NCBI RefSeq assembly: GCF_022788635.1
Contig: NZ_CP076024.1
Span: 1,550,001-1,614,000 of the forward strand
DNA length: 64,000 nucleotides
Reading direction: 5' to 3'
DNA from: Methylobacter sp. S3L5C
Lineage (GTDB): Bacteria > Pseudomonadota > Gammaproteobacteria > Methylococcales > Methylomonadaceae
The position numbers and the translations under genes were made by a program. The notes under the pieces are model-generated. The model had not been told where the DNA came from, did no database searches, and saw nothing but the letters and a program-made list of their open reading frames with translations. Positions 17,583 to 27,943 of this stretch are shown here, in pieces (the stretch's first letter is position 1; each line of letters starts with the position of its first letter).

Positions 17583-18998
17583 ATGGTTTTGTCTGCTTTC
17601 AGCTTGGCGAGTGATTTCAAGATGATCATGGATAGTGTGGCGATTATCAACTCGTTAAAAAAGAATTTTGCACTGGATCCACAAACTTCAAAAGTTTTGG
17701 TGGTAGGGCTTGGACATACCGGTATTTCGGTTGCGCATTATTTACACAAACTCGGGTTTAATTTCGCCATCACTGATAGTCGTGATAAGCCGCCATTAAT
17801 TGATGAATTTTTGCAGGTGATGCCTGATATGCCGGTTTTTAGCGGCGGTTTTGATGAGGCTGCTTTTAAAGTGGCAACACATTTGGTGGTCAGTCCAGGC
17901 GTCCCTCTGACTGAAAAGTCGATTGTCAAAGCAATTGCCAATGGTTCAAAGATAGTTAGTGATATTGATCTGCTCGCCTGTTCCGTTAACGTACCGATTG
18001 TCGCAATTACCGGCTCTAACGGTAAAAGTACGGTTACGACCATGCTCGGCGAAATGGCAAAATATGTAGGGAAAAAAGTTGGCGTTGGTGGCAATTTGGG
18101 TACGCCAGCATTGGAATTGTTGGAGCCGTCCACCGAATTGTTTGTCCTGGAGCTTTCCAGCTTTCAGCTTGAACGAACTACTGTTCTGAATGCCGCTGCG
18201 GCAACTGTGCTTAATATTTCTGCCGATCATCTTGACAGGCATGTCGATATACAAAATTACGCACAGGAAAAACAGCGCGTGTTTAGAGGTAATGGTGTCA
18301 TGGTCATTAATATCGATGACCCTATTGTCGACGCGATGCAAAAAACAGGGAGGCGTATTTTGACATTTTCGATTAAAAAAGAGGCTGATTTTTATATCTC
18401 CCATAAGCAGGGTGTCGAGTATCTGATGCACAATCAACAGTGTTTGATGCCATTAGCCCAATTACCGCTTGAAGGCAGGCATAATGCCGCCAATGCGCTG
18501 GCTGCGCTGGCGCTGGGTGTGTCGATAGGATTAGATGAACAAGTAATGTGTCAGGCCTTGAAAACATTTAAAGGGCTTGATCACCGAATGCAACTAGTCG
18601 CAGAAATAGCTGGTATTACTTGGGTAAACGATTCAAAAGCAACCAATATTGGTGCCTGTATTGCAGCATTACAAGGTTATGATCGTAAGGTCATTCTGAT
18701 TGCGGGTGGTGACGCGAAAGGGGCTGATATGAACGAATTGACACCTGCCATCAAAGAAAAAGCAAAAAGTGTTGTGTTAATGGGTAAGGATGCTGGCTTG
18801 ATAAAACAGGCCTTGAATGATTGTGTTCCTGTTTATACGGCTGAAAATATGGCGCAAGCGGTACAAATTTCCGCTGGTCTTGCACAGGTTGGCGACAGTG
18901 TATTGTTGTCTCCTGCGTGTGCCAGTCTTGATCAATATAAAAATTATCAGGATAGAGGCGATCAATTTTCTAAAGCAGTATTAGGGTTGCTTGCATGA
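17583..18998 (+). CDS. murD: UDP-MurNAc-L-alanine-D-glutamate ligase
   Basis: MurD adds D-Glu to UDP-MurNAc-L-Ala. The frame gives 471 residues with VLVVGLGHTGISVAHYL, the ATP loop ITGSNGKSTVTTML, ELSSFQLE, ISADHLDRH and the C-terminal LSPACASLDQYKNYQDRG, all typical. E. coli MurD has 438 residues. The first 13-15 residues here are probably not all translated; ATG codons at 17622 and 17628 are alternative starts, the former with a GGCGAG-like site. The stop overlaps the ftsW ATG by four bases. Confidence 0.94.
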   Translation: MVLSAFSLASDFKMIMDSVAIINSLKKNFALDPQTSKVLVVGLGHTGISVAHYLHKLGFNFAITDSRDKPPLIDEFLQVMPDMPVFSGGFDEAAFKVATHLVVSPGVPLTEKSIVKAIANGSKIVSDIDLLACSVNVPIVAITGSNGKSTVTTMLGEMAKYVGKKVGVGGNLGTPALELLEPSTELFVLELSSFQLERTTVLNAAAATVLNISADHLDRHVDIQNYAQEKQRVFRGNGVMVINIDDPIVDAMQKTGRRILTFSIKKEADFYISHKQGVEYLMHNQQCLMPLAQLPLEGRHNAANALAALALGVSIGLDEQVMCQALKTFKGLDHRMQLVAEIAGITWVNDSKATNIGACIAALQGYDRKVILIAGGDAKGADMNELTPAIKEKAKSVVLMGKDAGLIKQALNDCVPVYTAENMAQAVQISAGLAQVGDSVLLSPACASLDQYKNYQDRGDQFSKAVLGLLA

Positions 18999-20170
18999 AT
19001 AAACGAGCGAAGCCATCCCGGATAGGACGGTTTCATTTTGATCCCATACTGATTGTTGTAACTACCAGTTTATTACTGATGGGTTATGTCATGGTGGCAT
19101 CATCATCTCTGCATTTGGGGGTAAAAATAAGTGGTAACAGCTTTTATTATCCGATCAGGCAGACTCTGCATATAGGTCTTGGCTTGTTTTTAGGAACCTG
19201 TGTAGCACTAACACCTATCCATGTCTGGGAAAAAGCCGGGCAATGGTTGTTCATCGGCGGCTTGTTATTATTGGTGATTGTTCTGATTCCGGGGCTTGGC
19301 GTAAAGGTTAACGGGAGTACACGTTGGCTGTCACTAGGTGGTTTGAGGATACAGGTATCAGAAGTCGTTAAGTATTTTTCTATTATATATATGGCCGGGT
19401 ACGTCACCCGACATCATAAATCAATACGGGAATCTGCTTTCGGCTTGATTAAGCCGTTGATTTTGTTTTCAGTAGCTAGCGTATTGTTGTTAATGGAACC
19501 GGATTTTGGTTCATCTGTGGTGATACTGGTTATTGCCATGGGTATTATGTTTTTGGCAGGCGCACGGCTATCGCAATTTATCATGTTGTTATCTTTTGTG
19601 GGTTTGCTGGCAGGATTACTGGTTTATTTTGAGCCTTATCGTATGAAACGGGTAACCAGTTTTATGGATCCATGGGCCGATCCTAAAGATACCGGTTATC
19701 AATTGGTTCATGCCCTTATTTCATTTGGACGTGGAGAATGGACGGGCGTGGGTTTGGGTAGTGGAATACAAAAGTTATTTTATTTACCTGAAGCGCATAC
19801 CGATTTTTTATTTTCAGTTATCGCTGAAGAGTTAGGGTTGGTTGGCGTATTGACTGTTATCGGTTTATTTTCATTATTGGTCTGGCGCACTTTTCAGATA
19901 GGTATGGCAGCAGAGAAAGCCGGCGAGCAGTTTTCTGCTTTTATTGCTTATGGTTTGGGTATCTGGTTTGGATTTCAATCATTTGTCAACATGGGCGTTA
20001 ATATGGGAATTTTGCCAACGAAAGGATTGACCTTGCCATTAATGAGTTATGGTGGAGGCAGTATGATGATTATGTGTTGTGCAGTGGCGTTGTTATTCCG
20101 GGTACAAAGCGAAGTTGCGGAGATCAATGCGAACACGCCAAAAGAAAGGTCAAAATGGTCAAGCGTATAG
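18995..20170 (+). CDS. ftsW: Septal peptidoglycan glycosyltransferase FtsW
   Basis: FtsW is the SEDS-family polymerase that works with FtsI at the septum. The 391-residue protein is polytopic (about ten helices). It carries the SEDS signatures LLLMEPDFGSSVVIL (with the conserved Asp/Glu region), GYQLVHALISFGRGEWTGVGLG, LPEAHTDFLFSVIAEELG and TKGLTLPLMSYGGGSMM. It overlaps murD by four bases (ATGA) and murG by 16 bases. Confidence 0.96.
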   Translation: MNKRAKPSRIGRFHFDPILIVVTTSLLLMGYVMVASSSLHLGVKISGNSFYYPIRQTLHIGLGLFLGTCVALTPIHVWEKAGQWLFIGGLLLLVIVLIPGLGVKVNGSTRWLSLGGLRIQVSEVVKYFSIIYMAGYVTRHHKSIRESAFGLIKPLILFSVASVLLLMEPDFGSSVVILVIAMGIMFLAGARLSQFIMLLSFVGLLAGLLVYFEPYRMKRVTSFMDPWADPKDTGYQLVHALISFGRGEWTGVGLGSGIQKLFYLPEAHTDFLFSVIAEELGLVGVLTVIGLFSLLVWRTFQIGMAAEKAGEQFSAFIAYGLGIWFGFQSFVNMGVNMGILPTKGLTLPLMSYGGGSMMIMCCAVALLFRVQSEVAEINANTPKERSKWSSV

Positions 20171-21231
20171 TTATTATGGCCGGAGGAACCGGTGGACATG
20201 TATTTCCGGCATTGGCAGTTGCACAATTGCTAACCGAAAAAGGCTGGCAAGTTAGCTGGTTAGGTACGCATAAGGGCTTGGAAAGTCGTGTAATTCCAGA
20301 GCATGGCATTGAAATCGACTGGTTGTCTGTTGCCGGTGTTCGTGGCAAGGGTTTGGCTGCCAAGATAACGGCCGTATTTATGCTGTTCAAAGCAGGTGTT
20401 CAGGCTATGAAAATATTACGCCGGCGTAAACCTGATGTGGTATTGGGGATGGGTGGCTTTGTTGCCGGTCCCGGTGGTTTGGTAGCAAAGCTGTTAGGTT
20501 TGCCTTTGGTTATTCATGAGCAAAACCGCATACCAGGCACTACCAATCGCTTGCTTGCACGTTTGGCGAATCAGGTGCTGGAGGCATTTCCAGGCAGTTT
20601 TAATGTCAAGATTAAAGCAAAGTGCACCGGTAACCCGCTAAGAAAACAGTTTCTTACCGCCTTGGAAAATGGCCGTCAGCGGCCTGAAAAAGAGGTCAGA
20701 ATATTGGTTTTTGGTGGTAGTCAGGGTGCGCAAATATTAAATGAAATGGTACCGGAAGCTATCGCCGAATTTCAAAAATTCGGCTTGGCAACACAATCCG
20801 TGCAAATCAGGCATCAAACTGGCGCAGCTATGTTGTCTCAGGTTGAAAGTCGATATCAAGCTTTAGGTATTAAAGCAGAAACCAGTGCGTTTATTGATGA
20901 CATGGTAGCGGCTTATCAAGAAGCTGATTTAGTGATTTGTAGGGCAGGAGCAATGACCGTCAGTGAAGTTGCGGCAATGGGTATTCCCGCCATTTTTATA
21001 CCGTTACCAAGTGCTATTGATGATCATCAAACGGCTAATGCACGCTATTTAACTGATGCAGGCGCAGGACTACTATTAATGCAAAATAATTTAAATCCGC
21101 TAACGCTGGCAGAGCATATCACCAAGGCTCTCAATAATCTGGCTGTCATGAGCGATGCTGCACAACACTGCGCGCGTCTCGATGCAACAGCGGTTGTTGC
21201 CGGTTATTGTATTGCTGAGGCCGGTTTATGA
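20155..21231 (+). CDS. murG: UDP-GlcNAc transferase MurG
   Basis: MurG adds GlcNAc to lipid I, making lipid II at the cytoplasmic membrane. The 358-residue GT28 protein begins [20 protein letters not shown], with the first glycine-rich loop. It has [58 protein letters not shown] and [11 protein letters not shown]. The ATG at 20155 is chosen over longer frame starts because the family begins there and AAAGG precedes it. The gene overlaps both ftsW (16 bases) and murC (4 bases). Confidence 0.96.
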   Translation: MVKRIVIMAGGTGGHVFPALAVAQLLTEKGWQVSWLGTHKGLESRVIPEHGIEIDWLSVAGVRGKGLAAKITAVFMLFKAGVQAMKILRRRKPDVVLGMGGFVAGPGGLVAKLLGLPLVIHEQNRIPGTTNRLLARLANQVLEAFPGSFNVKIKAKCTGNPLRKQFLTALENGRQRPEKEVRILVFGGSQGAQILNEMVPEAIAEFQKFGLATQSVQIRHQTGAAMLSQVESRYQALGIKAETSAFIDDMVAAYQEADLVICRAGAMTVSEVAAMGIPAIFIPLPSAIDDHQTANARYLTDAGAGLLLMQNNLNPLTLAEHITKALNNLAVMSDAAQHCARLDATAVVAGYCIAEAGL

Positions 21232-22694
21232 ATATCCCAAGCAGTACGCATGTGGCTTCTACCTTTGGTAATATTGAACGCATACATTTCGTTGGCATAG
21301 GCGGCACGGGAATGAGTGGTATCGCGGAGGTTTTATCTAATCTGGGTTATAAAGTTTCGGGTTCAGATATCAAAGCCAGTCCGGTGACGCAAAGACTCGT
21401 GGATTTGGGTGTGACGGTAACTATTGGCCATAAGCGTGAAAATGTCACGAAAGTTGATGTGGTGGTTGCGTCAACTGCCATAGATCGTAGTAATGAAGAA
21501 ATTGACCAGGCGTATCTTAATAGAATTCCGGTGATTCCGCGTGCGGAAATGCTGGCTGAATTAATGCGCTTTCGATTTGGTATTGCGGTTGCCGGCACCC
21601 ATGGTAAAACGACGACTACCAGCCTGACAGCCAGCATACTCGCAGAAGGTGGGTTGGATCCTACATTTGTTATTGGCGGTCGTTTAAATAGTTCGGGTAG
21701 TAATGCCAAGCTGGGTTTGGGTAATTATTTGGTTGCCGAAGCCGATGAAAGTGATGCGTCATTTTTATATCTCCAGCCCATGATGGCGGTGGTCACGAAT
21801 ATAGATCAAGATCATATGGAAACTTATCAGAATAGCTATCAACGCTTAAAAGATACGTTTGTAGAATTTTTACATCACTTGCCATTTTACGGTTTGGCGG
21901 TGATGTGTCTGGATGACGAAGGCGTAAGAGAAGTTTTACCGCAGCTATCCAAGCCGGTAATAACCTACGGGGTTCATGAAGATGCGGATATTCGTGCGGT
22001 AGCTATTAAGCAAGACGGGATGCTGACGACTTTTAGCGTCATTCGTCGAGGTGACTATCCGCCGTTACAAGTAACCTTAAATATGCCTGGTTGGCATAAC
22101 ATGCTTAATTCACTGGCGGCTATTGCTGTGGCAACCAAGTTGGAAGTTGCTGATGATGCCATCGTTAAAAGTCTGGGTGCATTTAAAGGCGTAGGCAGGC
22201 GTTTTCAGGTTCAGGGCGATTTGGCACTTGATGGCGGCAAGCTTACTCTGGTTGATGATTATGGACATCATCCTCGAGAAATTGCTGCAACTCTGGAGGC
22301 ATTACGTCAAGCCTGGCCTGATAGGCGTTCTGTGGTCATTTTTCAACCACATAGATACACAAGAACTCGTGACTTGTTTGAAGATTTTGTACAAATACTG
22401 TCAACGGTCGATATCCTGATTCTTATGGATGTTTATTCGGCAGGCGAAGCCGAAATTGCCGGCGCAGATGGCAGGGCATTATGTCGGGCCATTCGAATGC
22501 GTGCACAAGTTGACCCAATATTTGTTGATGAATGGCAAGAGCTGCCAACAATATTGGCCGGCATCGTCAAGCCTGATGATGTGATTCTGACCATGGGCGC
22601 CGGCAATGTTGGACACTTTGCTACGCAGTTGCCCGAGTTATTGGCTGAAGCGCTAGAGTGTCGGACTTTGTCTGCGCATACGTTACCGGTATGA
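21228..22694 (+). CDS. murC: UDP-MurNAc-L-alanine ligase
   Basis: MurC adds L-Ala to UDP-MurNAc, the first step of the stem peptide. The 488-residue protein has [28 protein letters not shown] (ATP loop), [23 protein letters not shown] and the C-terminal [10 protein letters not shown] and [12 protein letters not shown]. It overlaps murG and the fused murB-ddl gene by four bases each (ATGA), indicating coupled translation. The length is normal, so MurC itself is not part of the downstream fusion. Confidence 0.96.
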   Translation: MNIPSSTHVASTFGNIERIHFVGIGGTGMSGIAEVLSNLGYKVSGSDIKASPVTQRLVDLGVTVTIGHKRENVTKVDVVVASTAIDRSNEEIDQAYLNRIPVIPRAEMLAELMRFRFGIAVAGTHGKTTTTSLTASILAEGGLDPTFVIGGRLNSSGSNAKLGLGNYLVAEADESDASFLYLQPMMAVVTNIDQDHMETYQNSYQRLKDTFVEFLHHLPFYGLAVMCLDDEGVREVLPQLSKPVITYGVHEDADIRAVAIKQDGMLTTFSVIRRGDYPPLQVTLNMPGWHNMLNSLAAIAVATKLEVADDAIVKSLGAFKGVGRRFQVQGDLALDGGKLTLVDDYGHHPREIAATLEALRQAWPDRRSVVIFQPHRYTRTRDLFEDFVQILSTVDILILMDVYSAGEAEIAGADGRALCRAIRMRAQVDPIFVDEWQELPTILAGIVKPDDVILTMGAGNVGHFATQLPELLAEALECRTLSAHTLPV

Positions 22695-24502
22695 AAGGAC
22701 GCTTGTTAAGCAATGAGAAACTGGCCAAATATACCAGTTGGCGTGTGGGCGGCCCCGCTGACCGACTGTATATTCCTTTTGACAAGCAAGACTTGTGTGA
22801 GTTTATAGGAGCTTTGCCAGCTTTAGAACCGGTATTTTGGATGGGATTGGGTAGCAATTTATTGGTCAGGGATGGTGGTATACGTGGCACGGTTATTAAT
22901 ACCAAGGGACGCTTGAAAGCAATGGAACTTGCCGAAGATGGTTCGGTTTATGTTGAGGTGGGTGTGCCTTGCGCCCATGTGGCCCGTTTTTGTGCAGAAC
23001 AAGGTTTGATCGGTGCCGAGTTTTTGGCAGGTATACCCGGAACCATGGGCGGTGCTCTAAAAATGAATGCCGGAGCCTTTGGCGGAGAGACGTGGGGCAT
23101 TGTTAAGCAGGTAGAAACGGTTGATTTGGCGGGTAAAACAGCATGTCGATATCCCGCAGATTTTAAGGTCAGCTACCGCTCGGTAAAAAGTATTGAAAAC
23201 CAATGGTTTCTGAGTTGCCGATTGGAGCTGACGCAAGGTGACACCTTGACCAGTCAGCAAAAAATAAAAGGCTTTTTGGAAGCGAGGGCAAAAACACAGC
23301 CAACCAACCAGCCTAGTTGCGGATCGGTATTTAAAAATCCGGACGGTGATTATGCGGCAAGATTAATAGAAGCAGCAGGGCTAAAAGGATTTGCAATTGG
23401 TGGGGCCTGCGTATCGACAAAACATGCCAATTTTATTGTCAATACGGGTAACGCGACTGCTACTGATATCGAAGAATTAATTTACACTGTTCAACATAAA
23501 GTAAAGGAGTATCAAGGCGTGGAATTGCTGACTGAGGTTTGTATGGTAGGCGAACGTGACATAGAAACGAAAAATCTTGTTTCGCTACAAAACCCCGAAA
23601 AATTTGGCCGTGTTGCCGTATTGATGGGGGGATCAGCTGCAGAAAGACCGGTTTCACTAAGAAGTGGTGCCGCTGTTTATGACGCGCTAATACGTAAAGG
23701 TGTAGATGCTGTTGCTATTGATGTCAAGGGTAGCCCTATCGACGCGTTGGCCGGCATAAAAGTGGATAGGGTATTTAATATTATTCATGGTCGTGGCGGT
23801 GAAGACGGAGTACTTCAGGGTGTTCTGCAGGTTATGGGCATTCCTTATACCGGTAGCGGCGTTATGGCTTCGGCATTAACCATGGATAAGCTCAGAACCA
23901 AATTATGTTGGCAGGGATACGGCTTGACAACACCCGAATGGTGTTTGTTGCAAGATGAAAATGACATTGATAGCTGTATCGAAAAATTGGGTTTCCCTGT
24001 TATCGTCAAGCCTGCACAGGAAGGTTCGAGTATAGGAATGAGTAAAGCAAACTCAAGAGATGAGCTGCAAAAAGCGCTGCAAGTCGCATTGGCCTATCGT
24101 TGTGATGTTTATGCCGAAAGCTGGGTTACGGGCAAGGAATATACGGTTGCGATATTAAATGATGGGTCCTTACCGGTCATTCGTCTGGAATCTCCCAACG
24201 CTTTTTATGATTACGAAGCAAAATATAACGCGACGACGACTCAATATCATTGTCCTTGTGGTTTGGATCAAGAGCAGGAATTGTTCGTCAGAAATCTGGC
24301 ATTAACTGCCAGTAAAGTCGTCGGCGTAAAGGGGTGGTCAAGAGTCGATGTTTTTATTGATGATTCTGGGCAGTATCAACTGATTGAAATCAATACCGTG
24401 CCCGGTATGACCGATCATAGTTTGGTGCCGATGGCCGCCAAACAGGCCGGTATCGATTTTGAAGAATTGGTCTGGCGGGTATTAGAAACCAGCCTAGAGT
24501 AA
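22691..24502 (+). CDS. murB-ddl: Fused UDP-MurNAc dehydrogenase (MurB) and D-Ala-D-Ala ligase (Ddl)
   Basis: One frame of 603 residues holds two enzymes. Residues 1-289 are MurB (enolpyruvyl-UDP-GlcNAc reductase): [50 protein letters not shown] and SCGSVFKNP with the catalytic Ser, ending [11 protein letters not shown] linker of about 15 residues follows, and from about residue 305 the protein is Ddl: [63 protein letters not shown] and [20 protein letters not shown]. No stop separates them. An internal ATG near 23540 could also make a separate Ddl, but no MurB stop exists. ATG 22691 overlaps murC; an upstream GTG at 22658 is unlikely. Confidence 0.93.
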   Translation: MKGRLLSNEKLAKYTSWRVGGPADRLYIPFDKQDLCEFIGALPALEPVFWMGLGSNLLVRDGGIRGTVINTKGRLKAMELAEDGSVYVEVGVPCAHVARFCAEQGLIGAEFLAGIPGTMGGALKMNAGAFGGETWGIVKQVETVDLAGKTACRYPADFKVSYRSVKSIENQWFLSCRLELTQGDTLTSQQKIKGFLEARAKTQPTNQPSCGSVFKNPDGDYAARLIEAAGLKGFAIGGACVSTKHANFIVNTGNATATDIEELIYTVQHKVKEYQGVELLTEVCMVGERDIETKNLVSLQNPEKFGRVAVLMGGSAAERPVSLRSGAAVYDALIRKGVDAVAIDVKGSPIDALAGIKVDRVFNIIHGRGGEDGVLQGVLQVMGIPYTGSGVMASALTMDKLRTKLCWQGYGLTTPEWCLLQDENDIDSCIEKLGFPVIVKPAQEGSSIGMSKANSRDELQKALQVALAYRCDVYAESWVTGKEYTVAILNDGSLPVIRLESPNAFYDYEAKYNATTTQYHCPCGLDQEQELFVRNLALTASKVVGVKGWSRVDVFIDDSGQYQLIEINTVPGMTDHSLVPMAAKQAGIDFEELVWRVLETSLE

Positions 24503-25266
24503 TGAGTAACGTCGGCACTAAAATCTTGGTGATCGGGTTACTATTATTCGGTCTGGTTGGAATAGTTGGGTATGAAGTAGTAACGAATGAGTACATTAGG
24601 TCATTGCCTATTAAAAGTGCCTCACTACCCATTAAGTATGTGAGAACTGAGGGTGTTTTTCAATACCTTGCCAAAGACGAGGTAAAGGTTGTTTTAGAAC
24701 CATTAGTCTTAACCGGTTTTTTTGATGCGGATATGCAGGCTATACACTTGGCGGTTTCAACCCTGCCATGGGTAGATTCAGTGACGGTAAAGCGTATTTG
24801 GCCTGATGCGATTGATATAAAAGTGCATGAAAAAAAACCTTATGCACGATGGGGTAAGGATAGTTTGATTACCGGGCAGGGTGCGATATTTACGCCAAAG
24901 AATATAGAGGGGTTTCAGAAGCTGACGGTTGTGACCGGGCCGGAGTTACAGCAAGTAAAAGTCCTGGAAATAATGAAGGGTATTAAAACAGCGTTGGCCG
25001 ATCAGTCTATGGAATTGGCTGAGTTTAGTGTTAATAATCGGGGTGCCTGGAAAATCAAGTTGGCAACCGGCCTGGAAATACTGTTGGGGCGAAATGAGCA
25101 ATTAAAAAAATTACAACGTTTTTTAAAAACGTTGACAGTACTAAAAAAAGAGCAAGTTGAGCAAATAGCAATTGTTGATTTGAGATATCCCAATGGCTAT
25201 GCAGTTTCATGGAAACCTGGAGTCGCTGAGATTGATTGGCATGCCATGCAACCGACCCCCCAATGA
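24502..25266 (+). CDS. ftsQ: Cell division protein FtsQ
   Basis: FtsQ is a bitopic divisome scaffold that binds FtsB/FtsL. The 254-residue product has a short cytoplasmic tail, one membrane helix (about residues 7-25, ILVIGLLLFGLVGIVGYEV), a POTRA domain (about 45-115, ending VKRIWPDAIDIKVHEKKPYARWG) and a beta domain. The WPD-x-hxhxhxE-x-xPxAxW pattern is typical. The start ATG shares one base with the murB-ddl stop (TAATG). The gene ends 39 bases before ftsA. Confidence 0.93.
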   Translation: MSNVGTKILVIGLLLFGLVGIVGYEVVTNEYIRSLPIKSASLPIKYVRTEGVFQYLAKDEVKVVLEPLVLTGFFDADMQAIHLAVSTLPWVDSVTVKRIWPDAIDIKVHEKKPYARWGKDSLITGQGAIFTPKNIEGFQKLTVVTGPELQQVKVLEIMKGIKTALADQSMELAEFSVNNRGAWKIKLATGLEILLGRNEQLKKLQRFLKTLTVLKKEQVEQIAIVDLRYPNGYAVSWKPGVAEIDWHAMQPTPQ

Positions 25267-25305
25267 ACAAGCAAGAACACGAAAAGGCGAGACAGAGTAA
25301 ATAAC

Positions 25306-26532
25306 ATGGCAAAAAAAACAGAGCGTAATTTAATAGTCGGATTGGACATCGGAACGTCAAAAGTCGCGGCTATTGTTGGTGAGCTCACCAGTGATGGCAA
25401 CATAGAAATAATAGGCATAGGCACTTCGCCATCGCGAGGTCTTAAAAAAGGCGTTGTAGTCAATCTGGAGTCAACTGTTCATTCTATACAAAAAGCAATT
25501 GAAGAAGCCGAGCTAATGGCAGGATGCCAGATTAAGTCAGTTTTTGCGGGTATTGCAGGTAGTCATATTAGAAGTCTTAATTCTCATGGCATTGTGGCCA
25601 TTAAGGATAAAGAAGTTACCCAATATGATATAGATAGGGTGATTGATTCTGCACGCGCTGTTGCCATTCCTGCTGACCAGAAAATTTTACATATTTTGCC
25701 GCAGGAGTTTGTTATTGATCTTCAGGACGGGATTAAAGAACCAATCGGGATGTCGGGTATTCGTCTGGAAGCTAAAGTACATATGGTTACAGGGAGCGTT
25801 AGCGCATCTCAGAATATCATTAAATGTATTCGCCGTTGTGGACTGGAAGTTGAGGATATAGTCCTTGAGCAATTGGCATCTTGTAACTCTGTGCTTACCG
25901 AAGATGAAAAGGAATTGGGTGTCTGTTTAATTGATATTGGCGGCGGCACAACGGATATTGCTATTTTTGTCGAAGGCGCAATTAAGCATACTGCGGTTAT
26001 ACCCATAGCTGGCGATCAGGTGACTAATGATATTGCCGTTGCTTTACGCACGCCAACGATAAATGCAGAAGATATCAAACGAAAATATGCCTGTGCGTTA
26101 ACCCAATTAGCGAATGTTGATGGCATTATTGAAGTGCCGAGCATCGGCGATAGGGCACCACGAAAAATTTCAATGCAAAATCTGGCCGAGATTATAGAGC
26201 CGCGCTATGAAGAATTAATGTTGTTGGTGCAGTCGGAACTTAGGCGCAGTGGCAATGAAGAGTTAATAGCTGCTGGAGTTGTATTGACGGGTGGTAGTTC
26301 AAAAGTAATGGGATTAATTGAGCTGGCAGAAGAGATTTTTCACATGCCGGTGCGGATGGGTGGACCACAAAATGTTACCGGGTTAACTGAAGTGGTGAGA
26401 AATCCTATTCACTCCACGGGGGTAGGATTATTAATGTATGGAAAAGAACATCAAAGCTTGGGTAGAAGCATTGATTCTGAAGGTTTAGGGTGGTTTGCAA
26501 AAATGAAAAACTGGTTTCAGGGTAATTTTTAA
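25306..26532 (+). CDS. ftsA: Cell division protein FtsA
   Basis: FtsA is the actin-like ATPase that tethers FtsZ to the membrane. The 408-residue protein has NLIVGLDIGTSKVAAIVGE (phosphate 1 loop), the 1C domain, GVCLIDIGGGTTDIAIF (phosphate 2), GVVLTGGSSKVMGL (adenosine loop) and a C-terminal amphipathic tail, WFAKMKNWFQGNF, that binds the membrane. The length is close to the E. coli protein (420). It lies 39 bases after ftsQ and 32 before ftsZ. Confidence 0.97.
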   Translation: MAKKTERNLIVGLDIGTSKVAAIVGELTSDGNIEIIGIGTSPSRGLKKGVVVNLESTVHSIQKAIEEAELMAGCQIKSVFAGIAGSHIRSLNSHGIVAIKDKEVTQYDIDRVIDSARAVAIPADQKILHILPQEFVIDLQDGIKEPIGMSGIRLEAKVHMVTGSVSASQNIIKCIRRCGLEVEDIVLEQLASCNSVLTEDEKELGVCLIDIGGGTTDIAIFVEGAIKHTAVIPIAGDQVTNDIAVALRTPTINAEDIKRKYACALTQLANVDGIIEVPSIGDRAPRKISMQNLAEIIEPRYEELMLLVQSELRRSGNEELIAAGVVLTGGSSKVMGLIELAEEIFHMPVRMGGPQNVTGLTEVVRNPIHSTGVGLLMYGKEHQSLGRSIDSEGLGWFAKMKNWFQGNF

Positions 26533-26564
26533 TAATATAAATTGTTTTTTTAAGGGGTAGTGTC

Positions 26565-27725
26565 GTGAAATATGAATTGGTTGATACATATAGTGAAACA
26601 GCCGTCATTAAAGTTATTGGTGTTGGTGGTGGTGGTGGTAATGCAGTTAATCACATGGTTGGTTGCCATATTGAGGGGGTTGAATTTATCTGTGCAAACA
26701 CCGATGCACAGGCATTAAGAAAATTAACTGTTGATACCATCATCCAGTTAGGCGTCGAATTGACCAAAGGTTTGGGCGCAGGTACCAATCCTGAAATTGG
26801 CAAACATGCCGCAGAAGAAAATAAAGAGCGTATAAAAGAAGTTTTACAAGGCGCAGATATGGTTTTTCTGACTGCCGGTATGGGCGGTGGCACAGGTACT
26901 GGTGCTATTCCTGTTATTGCCCAAATCGCAAGAGAGATGGGTATCTTGACGGTTGCTGTAGTCACCAAGCCTTTTCTGTTTGAAGGCAAGAAGAAGCAGA
27001 TCGTTGCAGAGCAAGGTATTGTAGAGCTTGAAAAATATGTAGATTCATTGATTACTATTCCTAACCAGAAATTATTGCCGGTACTGGGTAATAATGTGTC
27101 CTTGATAAATGCCTTTAAAGCGGCAAATGATGTATTACTGGATGCGGTACAAGGCATTACCGAGCTTATTATTCATCCCGGCATGATCAATGTCGATTTT
27201 GCCGATGTCAGAACGGTAATGTCGGGTATGGGTGCCGCTATTATGGGCATGGGTTCTGCATCTGGCGAGCATCGTGCACGTGAAGCTGCTGAAAAAGCCA
27301 TTGCTTGCCCATTACTTGAAGATATCAATCTTCAAGGTGCGCGAGGTATTCTGGTTAACATTTCTGCAGCTGATATGGGGGTTGCCGAGTTTAATGAAGT
27401 GGGTAATATAGTTCATGAGTTCGCCTCAGAAGATGCCATTATTAAAATTGGTATGGCTATTGATTCTACCTTGGGTGATGAACTTAAAGTAACTGTTGTG
27501 GCTACCGGCATGGGTGCACCTCCGATGGCTGTTAAAGCACCGGTTAAAATGATGCAGAAATCGACTGCCAGTAATGCTAATTATGATGAATTGGATAAAC
27601 CAACAGTTATGCGGCAGGGGGGCAAGAGCGAAAACAGAGAAACCCGTTTTGGTGCGCAAAGTAAAAAAGAGGTCGATTTGGATTATCTGGATATTCCGGC
27701 TTTTTTAAGACGGCAGGCAGATTGA
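26565..27725 (+). CDS. ftsZ: Cell division protein FtsZ
   Basis: FtsZ is the tubulin-like GTPase that builds the Z ring. The 386-residue protein begins with a GTG codon preceded by AAGGGG. It contains VIGVGGGGGNAVNHM, FICANTDAQAL, the tubulin signature GGGTGTGAIPVIA, NVDFADVRTVM and the T7 synergy region. The C-terminal peptide DYLDIPAFLRRQ binds FtsA and other partners. It closes the dcw cluster in this window; lpxC, often the next gene, is not present, and a palindrome follows. Confidence 0.97.
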   Translation: MKYELVDTYSETAVIKVIGVGGGGGNAVNHMVGCHIEGVEFICANTDAQALRKLTVDTIIQLGVELTKGLGAGTNPEIGKHAAEENKERIKEVLQGADMVFLTAGMGGGTGTGAIPVIAQIAREMGILTVAVVTKPFLFEGKKKQIVAEQGIVELEKYVDSLITIPNQKLLPVLGNNVSLINAFKAANDVLLDAVQGITELIIHPGMINVDFADVRTVMSGMGAAIMGMGSASGEHRAREAAEKAIACPLLEDINLQGARGILVNISAADMGVAEFNEVGNIVHEFASEDAIIKIGMAIDSTLGDELKVTVVATGMGAPPMAVKAPVKMMQKSTASNANYDELDKPTVMRQGGKSENRETRFGAQSKKEVDLDYLDIPAFLRRQAD

Positions 27726-27759
27726 TTGTACTGAAAACAAAAAGCATAAATTCGGGAAA

Positions 27760-27781
27760 GGACAGGGTGCTCACCCTGTCC
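27760..27781 (+). terminator. Perfect 10-bp hairpin after ftsZ
   Basis: GGACAGGGTG and CACCCTGTCC pair with only two bases (CT) between the arms, 35 bases after the ftsZ stop. A T-rich stretch follows, but no clean U-run, so it may be a weak terminator, an RNA-stabilising hairpin or a protein-binding site. Its place at the end of the dcw cluster favours transcript end formation. Confidence 0.45.
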
Positions 27782-27943
27782 TGAACTTTATGTTGGTTTT
27801 TATCCCTGATCATGCCAACCAGGAATTTTGGGTTAATGTTGATTGGGTATTTGTTTAGCCTTGAAAATTATCGCGAGGAGTCTTGGTATTCTTCAGTCTA
27901 CACAAAATTAAAGTACCTATTAATATCTGACATGAGCAATTAT

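Noticed and set aside
17946-18437. 163-codon minus-strand frame in murD
   Set aside because: Shadow of the ATP-binding and central domains of MurD; no start signal.
22658-22690. Upstream GTG start for the murB-ddl gene
   Set aside because: It would add eleven residues inside murC; the ATG at 22691 overlaps the murC stop in the usual ATGA fashion and begins at the family N-terminus.
26651-27157. 168-codon open frame on the minus strand inside ftsZ
   Set aside because: It is the antisense shadow of a very well conserved gene, has no recognisable domain and no ribosome site.
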